Assembly: GCF_026000775.1 (NCBI RefSeq)
Contig: NZ_AP026830.1
Span: forward strand, 2,255,056-2,319,055
Direction: 5' to 3'
DNA from: Vulcanisaeta souniana JCM 11219
GTDB lineage: Archaea; Thermoproteota; Thermoprotei; Thermoproteales; Thermocladiaceae
Length of the DNA: 64,000 nucleotides
A program made the position numbers and the translations under genes. Of this stretch, positions 1 through 9,237 are shown piece by piece. Within the stretch, counting starts at the first letter, position 1. Every line of letters starts with the position of its first letter. The notes below the pieces were generated by a model that saw only the letters and a list, made by a program, of their open reading frames with translations, did no database searches and was not told the DNA's origin.

Positions 1-1
1 G

Positions 2-481
2 GAAACGATCAATAGGATTGGAAAGAGGATAACACTGGAGCGTACAATTAAGGTCTTTCAATGGGCTAAGGAGACCAGCATTGATCACGTGGGTTCCTTC
101 GTGATAGGTTTCCCATGGGAATCCATTGATGACATGAAGAATACAGTTAAGTTCGCCATGAAACTCAACCCATCCTATGCCCAATTCACTGTGGCAACTC
201 CATACCCAGGCACACCACTTTACCAGCAGGCAGTTAATGATAACCTAATTGAGGATTTCAATTGGGAGCATTACACCACGTTGAGGGCCGTTATGAGGGG
301 TTATAAATTCACCAAGGAGCAGGCCCAGAAGATGCTTCAGTGGGCTTACGTGAAGTACTACAGTAGGCTTGGCTTTTTGATTCATGAGTTGGTGCATGGT
401 AGGTTGGGGACTGTGATAACGGCCATTAAGAATTCATTAGTGCCGTGGTTCACCGAGAGACTGCTTGGGCGTAGTGAGTAA
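2..481 (+). CDS. Radical SAM protein, C-terminal part (gene begins before the window)
   Basis: The reading frame is open from base 2, so the gene is cut by the window edge; no CX3CX2C cluster motif is visible because it lies upstream. What remains is the C-terminal half of a radical SAM TIM barrel: the stretch around SFVIGFPWES (near base 89-118) and the later TPYPGTPLY motif are typical of B12-binding-type radical SAM proteins, where they form the last strands and the substrate-side loop. A helical, basic tail follows. Substrate cannot be told. An internal GTG at 89 could be mistaken for a start, but similarity to the family begins before it. Confidence 0.8.
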   Translation, partial: ETINRIGKRITLERTIKVFQWAKETSIDHVGSFVIGFPWESIDDMKNTVKFAMKLNPSYAQFTVATPYPGTPLYQQAVNDNLIEDFNWEHYTTLRAVMRGYKFTKEQAQKMLQWAYVKYYSRLGFLIHELVHGRLGTVITAIKNSLVPWFTERLLGRSE

Positions 482-482
482 A

Positions 483-1169
483 TTAAGTGCTGGTGCTAAG
501 TATTTCCCTCAAGGCCGTTAGACTTCTCCTACCTGGCAATGTGGCGTTAACAAAGGAATCTCTATTCATGTTCACACCCCACGCCTTAATGATCTCCAGC
601 ACCCTATCAAGGTCATCCGTGAATGTTCCATTCTCGACATAATTATGCACAAAGTTTAATGCACTATACATGGTATTAAGGCCGTGAACCTTGGCTAGCC
701 AAACAATAATGTCAGGCACGTTTAGGACCACCAGGTTTTTCTCGCTCATTCTAATGATTAATCTCATGTATAATGTTGTGACGTTATTCACAGTAACGCA
801 CTGTACCTTTTCGCAATCGTTATCGTTTACTATATAAGTATCATGAACCTTAATACTACCTGTCCCGAATTCTATGGATAACGAGGCACTTAACTTTCCA
901 AGCCTAAAGATTTCTATTTCACCACCAAGTTTCTCCACAATCCTTCTCATTCTCCTGAAGAACTTGTGAACTTCATTCCTATCGCAGTTTCTGGTCAGTA
1001 ATGGCGTTGTTGCAAGTATAGGCAAATCCATGCAGTTTAGGTTAAGGTTACTGCATCGTTCAGCTCTTTTATATAGAATAAACAGTATTAGGTGCAGGGT
1101 ATCCAGGTACTTTATTGGGCATTCATTAATTGGTACATCTCTAAAATCCATAAAGCCAATCACTTGCAT
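483..1169 (-). CDS. Hypothetical protein, 228 aa
   Basis: Not recognised. The protein is soluble, with no clear membrane segment or signal peptide. It has several scattered cysteines (for example in the ERCSNLNLNC region near residues 38-47 and DNDCEKVQC near 117-125) that do not form a known zinc or Fe-S pattern. The C-terminal half is helical. It is convergent with the radical SAM gene (only one base separates the stops) and lies downstream of rps24e on the same strand. Coding is supported by length and normal composition only. Confidence 0.6.
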   Translation of the reverse strand: MQVIGFMDFRDVPINECPIKYLDTLHLILFILYKRAERCSNLNLNCMDLPILATTPLLTRNCDRNEVHKFFRRMRRIVEKLGGEIEIFRLGKLSASLSIEFGTGSIKVHDTYIVNDNDCEKVQCVTVNNVTTLYMRLIIRMSEKNLVVLNVPDIIVWLAKVHGLNTMYSALNFVHNYVENGTFTDDLDRVLEIIKAWGVNMNRDSFVNATLPGRRSLTALREILSTST

Positions 1170-1222
1170 CCCGGTAGTTACTTAAAAACCTATTGATATA
1201 CACCCGTAGAACTACAGGTCAA

Positions 1223-1612
1223 TTACTTCTTAACGGCTTTCTTTTCAGACTTCCTCTTCTTCATCTCCTCACGGAATTTCTTAGCCTCCTCCTTAGGCAT
1301 ATTCCTAAGCTTCACGTAAAGCGGCTCCAGTCTCTCGCCAGTGTTTGGGTCGTCATAGACATGCGCCTCCACAGTGCTCCTGTGCCTACCATACTCAGTG
1401 ATCACCCTTAACACATATACCTGCTTGGCATCAACACCAATTGCCTTAGCAACCTCCTCCCTTAACTGTAACCTGCTTGGTGTTGGTAAGCCGACGTGCC
1501 AAGCCTCAGCAATAACCTCCTTACGACCAATTGCCTTATTCTCCCTAATATTGAGTAACTTAAAACTGATCTTACCAGCCTCCACACCCTCTGGTAATTG
1601 TGGTACTGACAT
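1223..1612 (-). CDS. rps24e: Ribosomal protein S24e
   Basis: Small-subunit ribosomal protein of archaea and eukaryotes. The 129 aa sequence shows the S24e core: an N-terminal strand with KLLNIRENKAIGRKE (residues about 18-32), the conserved PSR motif (T-P-S-R, about 44-47), then the VITEYGRH segment and a lysine-rich C-terminal tail. Length is usual for Thermoproteales. It follows the Spt4 gene on the same strand with a 54 bp gap, an order common in archaea. Confidence 0.95.
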   Translation of the reverse strand: MSVPQLPEGVEAGKISFKLLNIRENKAIGRKEVIAEAWHVGLPTPSRLQLREEVAKAIGVDAKQVYVLRVITEYGRHRSTVEAHVYDDPNTGERLEPLYVKLRNMPKEEAKKFREEMKKRKSEKKAVKK

Positions 1613-1666
1613 CCCAGTGTGAGGCGGAGCAACCCCTTAATAAGCATTAAACCCTTTAAGTGGGAT

Positions 1667-1900
1667 TCACAGGACCTCGATTGCGTACATGCCCTCCTTA
1701 GTAATGCCGAGTTTCTTGGCTATGCAGGACTCCTCAGGCTTCAGTATTATTATCAAGCCCATCCAGTCCTTAGTGAACTCCGTACCACCGCAAACAGGGC
1801 ACTTATCACTTTCCTCTGGCACGATAGCCTTACAATTCCTACAAGCCTTATAACCAGGCAATGGACTGCGCCTTACCGGTCTTCTGCCCCTTGTGCTCAT
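1667..1900 (-). CDS. spt4: Transcription elongation factor Spt4 (RpoE'')
   Basis: 77 aa zinc-finger protein that pairs with Spt5/NusG and binds the RNA polymerase clamp to promote processive elongation. Two zinc knuckles are visible: CRNC near residue 20 and CPVC near residue 35. They are followed by the Spt4 strand DWMGLIIILKPEESCIAKKLGI. A basic N-terminal extension (RGRRPVRR) precedes the first finger. Located just upstream of rps24e, the usual archaeal arrangement. Confidence 0.93.
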   Translation of the reverse strand: MSTRGRRPVRRSPLPGYKACRNCKAIVPEESDKCPVCGGTEFTKDWMGLIIILKPEESCIAKKLGITKEGMYAIEVL

Positions 1901-2012
1901 TACATGCGTTGTGCGGTTTACTTTAATAAACTTTAACTTTTATTCATCATTAAATTATTATATTTTCGTCATTGCCATAGCTATAAATAGGCGTTGAACC
2001 CAGGTTAGAGAT

Positions 2013-2072
2013 ATGAGGTTACGCATGGGTAAACACTCTTTAACCCATCTAACAACGGTAAATGTACCATGA
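2013..2072 (+). other. Leaderless mini-ORF upstream of the glycosylase gene
   Basis: A TATA-like box (CTATAAATA, about 1980-1988) sits 25-26 bp upstream of an ATG at 2013, the spacing of a leaderless mRNA. This ATG opens a 19-codon frame whose TGA overlaps the ATG of the downstream HhH-GPD gene (ATGA at 2069-2072). The peptide has no recognisable family. It may be a leader that couples translation to the next gene, or simply the 5' UTR; the sequence shows geometry only. Confidence 0.4.
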
Positions 2073-2788
2073 ATGGCGTGATTAATAAACTCCTTGAGGT
2101 ATTCAAAGGAATGAGAAGTGAATTGGAGAGTGTTGGTTGGTTTCCTGGAGATGCCGAGTCAACCAAGTGGTGGGGCGGTGCTGAGTCTCCCGATGAGGTT
2201 GTTATAACCGCAATACTTGTTCAGCAAACCCGATGGGATGCAGTTCATGCTGCCCTTAACAGGCTTAGGCAAATGGGCCTTAACAGGCTGGAGAGTGTGG
2301 CCAATACAGACCCTGGCTACTTGGCTGAGGTTATTAAGGGCGTTAATTATAGGTTCACGAAGGCCATGAGGCTGGTGAGGCTTGCCAGGAACATAACAAT
2401 GATTGGTGGGTTAGAGGCGCTAAGGCGTAGGCCTGATGTTAGGGAATTCCTGCTTGGGCAGGAGGGCATTGGTAAGGAAACCGCGGACTCAATAATGCTC
2501 TTTGCCCTTAACATGCTGTCGATACCCATATCCCAATACATGAAGCGTGTGATTAATAGGATCCTGGGTACTGAGTTGGGTGATGGGTATGAGACGTGGA
2601 AGGGGTTTCTCGAGGAGTTACTACCGAGGGACCTTTATGTGTATAAACTCGTGCATGCATCAATAGTTACAATAGGCAAGAAGTACTGTCTATTGGACAA
2701 CCCGCTATGCAATGAATGCCCATTAAGGGAGGTATGTCTCTACGCAAAGAATAGGGAATTACCTTCCATTCAACAACGCCACAATTAA
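2069..2788 (+). CDS. HhH-GPD DNA glycosylase with 4Fe-4S cluster (endonuclease III / MagIII-like), active-site residues altered
   Basis: 239 aa, base-excision-repair fold. Visible parts: N-terminal helices with VQQTRWDAV, a helix-hairpin-helix motif around GIGKETAD (residues 133-140) and a C-terminal Fe-S loop C207-X6-C214-X2-C217-X5-C223. In endonuclease III the residue after the second hairpin glycine pair is the catalytic Lys; here that position is Glu137, as in monofunctional MagIII-type alkyl-base glycosylases. The position of the nearly invariant catalytic Asp (before a Y/H-x-x-R-V-x-N-R stretch) is Ser155. So the scaffold is intact but the Asp is missing: either a divergent glycosylase or a non-catalytic lesion binder. 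The 3' end overlaps the convergent Tsr3 gene by 30 bp. Confidence 0.85.
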   Translation: MNGVINKLLEVFKGMRSELESVGWFPGDAESTKWWGGAESPDEVVITAILVQQTRWDAVHAALNRLRQMGLNRLESVANTDPGYLAEVIKGVNYRFTKAMRLVRLARNITMIGGLEALRRRPDVREFLLGQEGIGKETADSIMLFALNMLSIPISQYMKRVINRILGTELGDGYETWKGFLEELLPRDLYVYKLVHASIVTIGKKYCLLDNPLCNECPLREVCLYAKNRELPSIQQRHN

Positions 2789-3319
2789 ACGCGTTATTCC
2801 TTCCTCAACATCGTCAATGCCCAACAACTCCCTCTCAGGCGTTAGGTCACTGACGGCATACCTCTCCAGGTACCTGGCGTTCACGCTGAGGAAGTTTGGC
2901 CCCCATTTATAAAGCCGCAGAACGGCCTCAGCTTCCTTCCTGAAGCCCAGTATGTATAATGCGGCGGCCACGGCCTCTATTGTGCTCAGTATGTATGGCT
3001 TACCATAATGGGGTGGGTTAACAGCTATGAGTAACGGTAATCTCCTCCTTACGAAGTAAACCCTGGGCAACTTATCGTGTAGCTCCACGGCTCTCCTCCA
3101 GGAGCAGTCTATTATGGATAGACCCCTGCGTATTACCGTGTCCCTGTCGCTTAGTGTTAATGGCGACTTGGCAGTTGGATCAAGGAGTATAGAGCCCCTC
3201 GGCAGGTGCCTAACGCTATCGACTAGCTGTACAAATCCAAACCTAGCCATTTTTACTGCGGTGTTCTTGCTTGGATCATCCTGCGGCAACCTATGTATAA
3301 ATATTCTTGGTAATTGCAT
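2759..3319 (-). CDS. tsr3: Tsr3-type rRNA aminocarboxypropyltransferase (DUF367)
   Basis: 186 aa. In archaea and eukaryotes Tsr3 uses S-adenosylmethionine to add the aminocarboxypropyl group to the hypermodified pseudouridine of small-subunit rRNA. The N-terminal RLI-like domain has HRLPQDDPSKNTAVKMARFG. The C-terminal DUF367 core has CSWRRA (about 93-98), LPLLIAVNPPHYGKP and a helix starting LSTIEAVAAAL, all family hallmarks. Normal length. Convergent with and overlapping the glycosylase gene; divergent from the aldehyde oxidoreductase genes, with a 57 bp AT-rich intergenic region between. Confidence 0.92.
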   Translation of the reverse strand: MQLPRIFIHRLPQDDPSKNTAVKMARFGFVQLVDSVRHLPRGSILLDPTAKSPLTLSDRDTVIRRGLSIIDCSWRRAVELHDKLPRVYFVRRRLPLLIAVNPPHYGKPYILSTIEAVAAALYILGFRKEAEAVLRLYKWGPNFLSVNARYLERYAVSDLTPERELLGIDDVEEGITRLIVALLNGR

Positions 3320-3376
3320 AACTATGAGGTATTACTAACTTAATACTTTAATAACTAACTCCCATAATAATAAGCA

Positions 3377-5728
3377 ATGAGTAAATTGCCTCATTATAGG
3401 GAGGGCCTCCGCGCCGTGACAGCCTCCGGCGAGTACATTGATGACATACCCACCCTGCCTGGCACGCTTTACATGGCTATATACAGAAGTCCATATGCCC
3501 ATGCACGGATCCTCAGGGTGGACCTCGGCGGGGTCCTTGAGCATGGTGGCATTGCCTACGGGCCCAATGACCTGGCAAAGGTAATACCCAACCAATTCCC
3601 GCTGGCCGTGGAGGCACCGATTAAGTACTACCCCTTTGCCCGGGATAAGGCTAGGTTTGTCGGTGAACCCATAGCCGTGGTCCTAGCAAACGATCCTTAC
3701 AAAGCCATTGACCTACTTGATTACGTTCAGGTTGATTTCGAACCCCTGAAACCAGTTGTGTCCTTTGACGATGCATTGAAGGGCGACGTTCTTGTCCATG
3801 AGGAAGTCAAGTCCAATATAGCCATGTATAGACACATGAAGTTTGGCCCAGTTGATAAGGTGTTCTCAGAGTCCCCCATTTTAGTGAAGAGGGAGTTTTA
3901 TTACCCGAAGCATAGTGCAATGCCGTTGGAGACCTATGGCGTGCTTGCCCACTATATTGGTGGCGAGTTAAACGTGTGGGCCAATGTACAGGGACCAATG
4001 TTAATAGCGTATTTCGTGGCCAGGGCATTGGGCATACCAACAAGCAACCTGAGACTCTTTAGTCCTAGAGATGTAGGTGGTAGCTTTGGTTCCAAGTATT
4101 CGCTCTACCCATACATAACCCTGGCGGCTGCGGCGTCAATACTAAGCGGTAAACCGGTTAAGTGGGTTGAGAGCAGGACGGAGCACCTGGTAGGCAGTAA
4201 CTCAGGTGGCGCTAGGAAGGGCGTTGTGGAGGTTGCGGCAACGAGGGATGGAATGATCCAGGGATTTAGGTTTAGGTTCTATGAAGACGTTGGCGCATAC
4301 CCAAGGCCCCCAGATCCAGGCGCCCTATTTAGGGTTCATGGAAATATGAATGGTGCATACGATGTTAGGGCTATTGAGGTTGAGGACTACGTGGTAATCA
4401 CCAATAAGTTACCAACGGGCCTAAATAGGGCCTATGGTGGACCACCATTTTATTACATGTTTGAAATTGCCGTTAATGAACTAGCCCGTGAATTAGGCAT
4501 AGACCCGCTCGAGCTCAGGATTAAGAACCTCGTTAGGGAGTTCCCGAAGAAGGTCGGTGATGAGTACTTCTACGAGACTGTTACAGGCGGGCTTTACCCA
4601 AGGCAGGATTATGAGAGGGTTGTTAGGGCTATTGAGCCTGAGTATAGGCGTTGGCTTGAGGAGAGGAGGAAAAACCCGAACATTGGTGTTGGTGTTGCGG
4701 TCATTGTCGAGCCCGCAGGCACAAACCTAGGCTATACAGACCTTGCAATTGAGCCTAGTAAGCGTAAGTACCCACACTCCGGCTCCGGTTCCTACGTAAC
4801 CATTAGCATAGACATGAGCGGTTACATTAGGGTTTTCGTTAATGGCACAAATGAGGGGCTTGGTCATGAGACAACGCTCGCTGAGGTCATTGCCTCGGAA
4901 TTTGGTGTTGATCCATCGATTGTGGCTGTTGAGAATAGGGTTGATACCACGAGGACGTGGGCATTATCAGATGGTTCATACTCATCCAGGTTCGCCCCAA
5001 TAGTAGTTAGTGCAGCAATACTCGCCGCTAGGCAGTTGAAGGATAAATTAACTAGGCTCGCAATGGCGATACTTGGCACAGATAAGGTTGGTTATGAGAA
5101 TGGTCAATTCTACGACATAAATAACCCAAGTAGGAGGATTGATATTAGGAGGATGGCATCATCAATTAATTGGGACCCAGGCTCGCTACCTGAGGGCCTA
5201 GACGCATCGTTAAGCGCCACCGTGTTTTACCAACCACCAACCGTTAAGGCTGCCGAGGGTGATAGGATCAACTCCTCAGCCACGTATGCAATACAGGCGC
5301 AATTAGCGGTTATAGAGCTTGACCCAAATACGTACGACATTAAGGTTAGGAAGTACGTTATAGCCCACGATGCAGGTAGGGTATTGAAGAGGGAGTTCGT
5401 TGATGGACAGTTAATGGGTGGTTTAATGCATGGGCTTGCTCTCACGTTGTATGAGGAGTTGATGTATGATGACCAGGGTAATCCAGTAACAACTAGCCTT
5501 GATATTTATGAATCACCAACGCTCGCTGAGGCCGTGGGTATTGACATGGAGTTCATACACTTCGAAACACCGACTAAGCACCTTGTCTCTGGTGCTCATG
5601 GTGTTGGTGAGGGTGTAATGATGGGTGTACCGGCGGCAATCGTCAACGCCCTAGCATCAATAATTGGTAAGGCAGTGACTGACCTGCCATTGAGGCCGTA
5701 TAAGATTATGAGGGCTATTGAAGGGTGA
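3377..5728 (+). CDS. Aldehyde/xanthine oxidoreductase family, molybdopterin-binding large subunit (CoxL-like)
   Basis: 783 aa catalytic subunit that binds the molybdenum pyranopterin and oxidises an aldehyde or N-heterocycle with water as oxygen donor. The N-terminal domain has the [18 protein letters not shown] and SPYAHARIL motifs. The Mo domain contains GGSFGSK, the ARG-like [10 protein letters not shown] stretch, and the C-terminal GVGEG motif with the proposed catalytic Glu745. The selenocysteine/cysteine loop typical of CO dehydrogenase was not seen, so an aldehyde oxidoreductase is more likely; in Sulfolobus and Thermoproteus relatives act on glyceraldehyde in the non-phosphorylating Entner-Doudoroff route. 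Overlaps the start of the next gene, so the two form an operon. Confidence 0.9.
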   Translation: MSKLPHYREGLRAVTASGEYIDDIPTLPGTLYMAIYRSPYAHARILRVDLGGVLEHGGIAYGPNDLAKVIPNQFPLAVEAPIKYYPFARDKARFVGEPIAVVLANDPYKAIDLLDYVQVDFEPLKPVVSFDDALKGDVLVHEEVKSNIAMYRHMKFGPVDKVFSESPILVKREFYYPKHSAMPLETYGVLAHYIGGELNVWANVQGPMLIAYFVARALGIPTSNLRLFSPRDVGGSFGSKYSLYPYITLAAAASILSGKPVKWVESRTEHLVGSNSGGARKGVVEVAATRDGMIQGFRFRFYEDVGAYPRPPDPGALFRVHGNMNGAYDVRAIEVEDYVVITNKLPTGLNRAYGGPPFYYMFEIAVNELARELGIDPLELRIKNLVREFPKKVGDEYFYETVTGGLYPRQDYERVVRAIEPEYRRWLEERRKNPNIGVGVAVIVEPAGTNLGYTDLAIEPSKRKYPHSGSGSYVTISIDMSGYIRVFVNGTNEGLGHETTLAEVIASEFGVDPSIVAVENRVDTTRTWALSDGSYSSRFAPIVVSAAILAARQLKDKLTRLAMAILGTDKVGYENGQFYDINNPSRRIDIRRMASSINWDPGSLPEGLDASLSATVFYQPPTVKAAEGDRINSSATYAIQAQLAVIELDPNTYDIKVRKYVIAHDAGRVLKREFVDGQLMGGLMHGLALTLYEELMYDDQGNPVTTSLDIYESPTLAEAVGIDMEFIHFETPTKHLVSGAHGVGEGVMMGVPAAIVNALASIIGKAVTDLPLRPYKIMRAIEG

Positions 5729-7155
5729 TGGGTATGGCCTACTCACTCGGTTTTCCCAGGGGATTTAAGTACGTTAGGGCTTCAACAATTGATGAGGCGT
5801 TGAAGCTACTTAGTGAGTATGGTGGTGATGCCAAGGTGCTTGCTGGCGGTATGAGTCTCATGCCAATGCTTAAGCTCAGGATGACTGAGGTTAAGTACCT
5901 AGTTGATATACTAGGTATTAATGAACTTAGGTATGTTAGGGTTGATGGTAATTACCTAAGGATTGGTGCTTTGACGACACATGGCGACATTGCAATGAAT
6001 AAATTAGTGAATGAATATGCGAAGATACTTAGTGAATCTGCCTGGCACATAGCGGATATTCAGGTTAGGAACCTGGGCACAATAGGCGGTAGCATAGCCC
6101 ATGCAGACCCAGCGGCTAATTACTACCCAGCCCTAATAGCCCTGGACGCTGAGGTTATCATTAAGGGCATTGGTATGGAGAGGGCGATTAAGGTTTCAGA
6201 CCTGTATAAGGGGCCTTATATGACTGATTTGAAGCAGAATGAAATAATTACCGAGATCAGAATACCGCTTAGCGGTTTAAGAGGTGTTTATGAATTCTTT
6301 AGGAGAGGTGGTGCGTCATTTCCAAGCGTGATAGTTGCAGTTACTTATCGGGAGAGGGATGGCGTTGTAACTGACTCAAGGATAGCAATAGGCGCGGTCT
6401 ACCCAGAGCCAGTGCTGGTGAGTGGTCACCTGAATGGGCTTGAGGTTAAGGAGGTTAGGGCTAGGGTAAGTGATATTGTTAATACCATATTCTCATCAAT
6501 AGATGCAAAGCCCCTTGAGGACACCCACGCACCCAGTGATTATAAGGTTAGGGTAGCCAGGAACCTATTGACTAAGGCGTTGATGAGTATAGCTAATGGC
6601 TCAATGCAGTACCTGAAGACACCCACCAAGGAGGACTTGATTAGGTGGGAGTATAGGGATGGCGTTGAGTACGTGAGTGACCTAGTTAGAGTTAGGGTTA
6701 ATGTTAATGGGCAGTGGATTGAGGACCTGGTGGAGCCAAGGCTACTACTCCTCGACTTCCTGAGGAGACATGGCTTTAGGGAGGTTAGGAGGGGTTGTGA
6801 TGAAGGTAAGTGCGGTGCATGCACTGTGCTTGTTGATGGTAGGGCCATTAAGTCATGCATGGTCCCGGTGGTCAGGGTTTCAGGGCACTCGGTAACCACG
6901 ATAAGGGGTTTGAGTAAGGGTATGGAGTTGCACCCAATACAGAGGGCGTTCCTTGAGGAGTACGCAATGCAATGCGGCTTCTGTACTCATGGATTCATGA
7001 TGGTCACTCATGACTACCTCACGAACATTGATCCAGTGGCTGATGAGGATGTCATGAAACTGAGCATAAAGAATATATGCCGCTGTACCGGTTATGCCAA
7101 CATTATTAAGGCGATAAAGAGGGCCGCCAAGTATATGGGCGGTAGTTCCGTGTAA
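5728..7155 (+). CDS. Fused FAD-binding (CoxM-like) and 2Fe-2S (CoxS-like) subunits of aldehyde oxidoreductase
   Basis: About 475 aa joining two subunits that are usually separate. Residues 1 to about 290 are the FAD domain (AGGMSLMPML near 41-50, then RNLGTIGGSIAHADP). Residues about 320-476 are the electron-transfer domain with two 2Fe-2S sites: C358-X4-C363-X2-C366-X11-C378 (plant type) and C417-X2-C420 with C452-X-C454. The order FAD then Fe-S is the reverse of xanthine dehydrogenase chains. ATG at 5728 overlaps the upstream TGA (TGATG); GTG at 5725 is an alternative. Together with the large subunit this makes a two-polypeptide enzyme passing electrons from Mo via Fe-S to FAD. Confidence 0.9.
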   Translation: MGMAYSLGFPRGFKYVRASTIDEALKLLSEYGGDAKVLAGGMSLMPMLKLRMTEVKYLVDILGINELRYVRVDGNYLRIGALTTHGDIAMNKLVNEYAKILSESAWHIADIQVRNLGTIGGSIAHADPAANYYPALIALDAEVIIKGIGMERAIKVSDLYKGPYMTDLKQNEIITEIRIPLSGLRGVYEFFRRGGASFPSVIVAVTYRERDGVVTDSRIAIGAVYPEPVLVSGHLNGLEVKEVRARVSDIVNTIFSSIDAKPLEDTHAPSDYKVRVARNLLTKALMSIANGSMQYLKTPTKEDLIRWEYRDGVEYVSDLVRVRVNVNGQWIEDLVEPRLLLLDFLRRHGFREVRRGCDEGKCGACTVLVDGRAIKSCMVPVVRVSGHSVTTIRGLSKGMELHPIQRAFLEEYAMQCGFCTHGFMMVTHDYLTNIDPVADEDVMKLSIKNICRCTGYANIIKAIKRAAKYMGGSSV

Positions 7156-7250
7156 GGTATTCTCTTTTTGTTTCTTTCTATTCAAAAGTAACGGATTCAA
7201 TCAGGAATTATTTAATTTTACTTCCTAAAAATTATTAAAGACCACAATTA

Positions 7251-7991
7251 ATGCATATAGTAATGGACATTACTAACTCAACAATAACGCAACCTGAGAT
7301 CTTCGGCTTCATACCACAGAACATATTTTACACCGTATTGGCTGCCGCGGTCATAATAATCGTGGGCTACATAATCGGTAGACTCATTGAAATACTGATT
7401 AAGAAAATATCATACACCACAGGTCTTGATGCCTTCTTCAGGAAAACCTCCGTTGGTCGTGCATTACTTAGGAGTGGTTATACGGCTGGTGACTTCCTTG
7501 GCCTATTCGTTAAGTGGATCATTTACATAGCGGCGATTTTCTACGCACTACTAGAGCTATCCTACGCAAGCCCAAACCTGGCCTTCCTGTACGACACATC
7601 GAGGAGTGTATTAACATATCTACCATACCTAGTCTCTGGTGTTATTATATTAATAATTGGTTTAATAATGGTTGATTGGATAAGTGACTATTTTAAGCGT
7701 AGTTACCCAGCGAATGATCAGTACGCACAGACCCTACTCAACTTCGTAGGTGATGCCTTTAGATTCATACTTTACTACATGGTCATAACGATAGCCCTGA
7801 GCGTCATGAAGGTCAATGTGACGATACTTTACATATTCGCCCAAGGACTAGCATGGGCAGTGGCCATTGGACTAGGCATTGCCATCGGCCTTGTACTCGC
7901 TGTACCCCTGAGGGAACCATTGAGGAGGTTCCTGGAGCAGGAGTGGAGGCAGGGCGGGAGGAGGAATGAGGGAGGTGGGGGTGGTGGTTAA
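7251..7991 (+). CDS. Membrane protein with conserved TM-helix repeats (MscS/CmpX-like)
   Basis: 246 aa with about five membrane segments. Two copies of the conserved TM-helix pattern found at the N-terminus of some small-conductance mechanosensitive channels are visible: IIIVGYIIGRLIEILIKK (about 36-53) and the VSGVIILIIGLIMVDW region (about 128-143). The large cytoplasmic MscS beta domain is absent. The tail ends in a charged then poly-glycine stretch (GGRRNEGG...), probably cytoplasmic. ATG at 7251 or 7263 are both possible starts. The 3' end overlaps the glycosyltransferase gene by 26 bp. Confidence 0.75.
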   Translation: MHIVMDITNSTITQPEIFGFIPQNIFYTVLAAAVIIIVGYIIGRLIEILIKKISYTTGLDAFFRKTSVGRALLRSGYTAGDFLGLFVKWIIYIAAIFYALLELSYASPNLAFLYDTSRSVLTYLPYLVSGVIILIIGLIMVDWISDYFKRSYPANDQYAQTLLNFVGDAFRFILYYMVITIALSVMKVNVTILYIFAQGLAWAVAIGLGIAIGLVLAVPLREPLRRFLEQEWRQGGRRNEGGGGGG

Positions 7992-9237
7992 GCCCATTGT
8001 TGGCGTTATAATGTATCAAACCAGTTACTCCAAGGGGCAGGAATTAGTGGCCCAGAGGATGGTTAAGTGGTTCCTTAGGCTTGGTTATGAGGCCTACTTG
8101 ATAACCAGTGTTTACCATGACGGTAATGAAGTGGTTAAGAGAAGGGCCGTGGAGACATCCCTCGAGGGTTACATATTTCAGGAGAAGGATAATGTCATTG
8201 GACTACCCACAATTAGGGTTGATAGTTACATGGCTAAGTGGCCACCCAGGAGGATCATGTTCAAGAACTTCATTGATGTTCTCAGGAGGATAAGTGATAA
8301 TTTCGGTATCAATTCGTTAATAACGCATTCAACGCTTTGGAACGGACCTGAGGAAACTTCAAAATACGTGATGTGGAGGAGAATGCTGACGACACTTGGC
8401 CTTGAGGGCAGTGGGGTCTTCTTTGGGCACATGAGTCATTATCAACCGCCTGACCCAACTAGGTACGACATAGTTGAGAGGTCGTATAGGTTGGCCTGGA
8501 ATCACGTGGCCTTTCCCGAGGTATTCAAGGCCGCTAACCTAGTGCTCTGCGTTACACCGCTTGAGGGTGAGGAGATGATTAGGATGGGTGCGAGGCCTGA
8601 GCAAATCTACGTATTTCCAGGGGGCATTGACGATGATGAGGTGGCTGACCTGAGCGTCGTTGATTCGAGTGACTTCAGGGTTAAGTATAGGATTCCCGAT
8701 GATGTTAAGATAGTGGCTTACCTGGGCACTGTTGAGGAGAGGAAGAACCCATTGGCAGTCGTCAGGGTTGCCAGGATGCTTAGGCATAGGCGTGACGTGC
8801 ACTTCGTAATTGCTGGCAAACCCGGTGATCAGTGGGACGAGGTTGTTAATGAGGCTAGGGACTTAAGTAATGTGACCTTGACTGGGGAGTTGAGTATTGA
8901 GGATAAGAAGAAGTTGATTAAGGAGGCTTACGTGAACATAATAATGAGCAAGATGGAGGCCCTCGGGCTGACGCAACTGGAGTTCATGTATGGCGGTGTT
9001 CCCGTAATAACCTCCGCGGTCTATGGCCAAAAATGGGTCGTTAGGAATGGTGTTGATGGGATACACGTTAATGGCCCAGACGATGTTGAGGGCGCCGCCA
9101 AGGCCGTGGAGAGGCTCCTCGATAATCCAGAGGAGAGGGATAGGATGGGTAGGAATGCCAGGGAGAGGGCCTCGCAATTATTAATGAGTAAGCTCATTAA
9201 GGAACTCGCCGTTAAGATCGAGGAGTACCTGCGCTAG
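7966..9237 (+). CDS. Glycosyltransferase family 4 (GT-B fold)
   Basis: 423 aa, soluble. The N-terminal Rossmann half has SYSKGQELVAQRM, a sugar-acceptor domain start typical of GT4. The C-terminal nucleotide-sugar half has the VAYLGTVEERKNP hinge motif (about 248-260) and the EALGLTQLEFMYGGVPVI segment (about 326-343), carrying the E-X7-E-type motif, here with Glu at both ends. Donor and acceptor sugars cannot be read from sequence. The start overlaps the preceding membrane gene in another frame, suggesting co-transcription; the stop overlaps the convergent gene by 4 bp. Confidence 0.88.
   Translation: MREVGVVVKPIVGVIMYQTSYSKGQELVAQRMVKWFLRLGYEAYLITSVYHDGNEVVKRRAVETSLEGYIFQEKDNVIGLPTIRVDSYMAKWPPRRIMFKNFIDVLRRISDNFGINSLITHSTLWNGPEETSKYVMWRRMLTTLGLEGSGVFFGHMSHYQPPDPTRYDIVERSYRLAWNHVAFPEVFKAANLVLCVTPLEGEEMIRMGARPEQIYVFPGGIDDDEVADLSVVDSSDFRVKYRIPDDVKIVAYLGTVEERKNPLAVVRVARMLRHRRDVHFVIAGKPGDQWDEVVNEARDLSNVTLTGELSIEDKKKLIKEAYVNIIMSKMEALGLTQLEFMYGGVPVITSAVYGQKWVVRNGVDGIHVNGPDDVEGAAKAVERLLDNPEERDRMGRNARERASQLLMSKLIKELAVKIEEYLR

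Noticed and set aside
1193-1622. Plus-strand frames over rps24e
   Set aside because: Antisense shadows of a well-conserved ribosomal protein gene.
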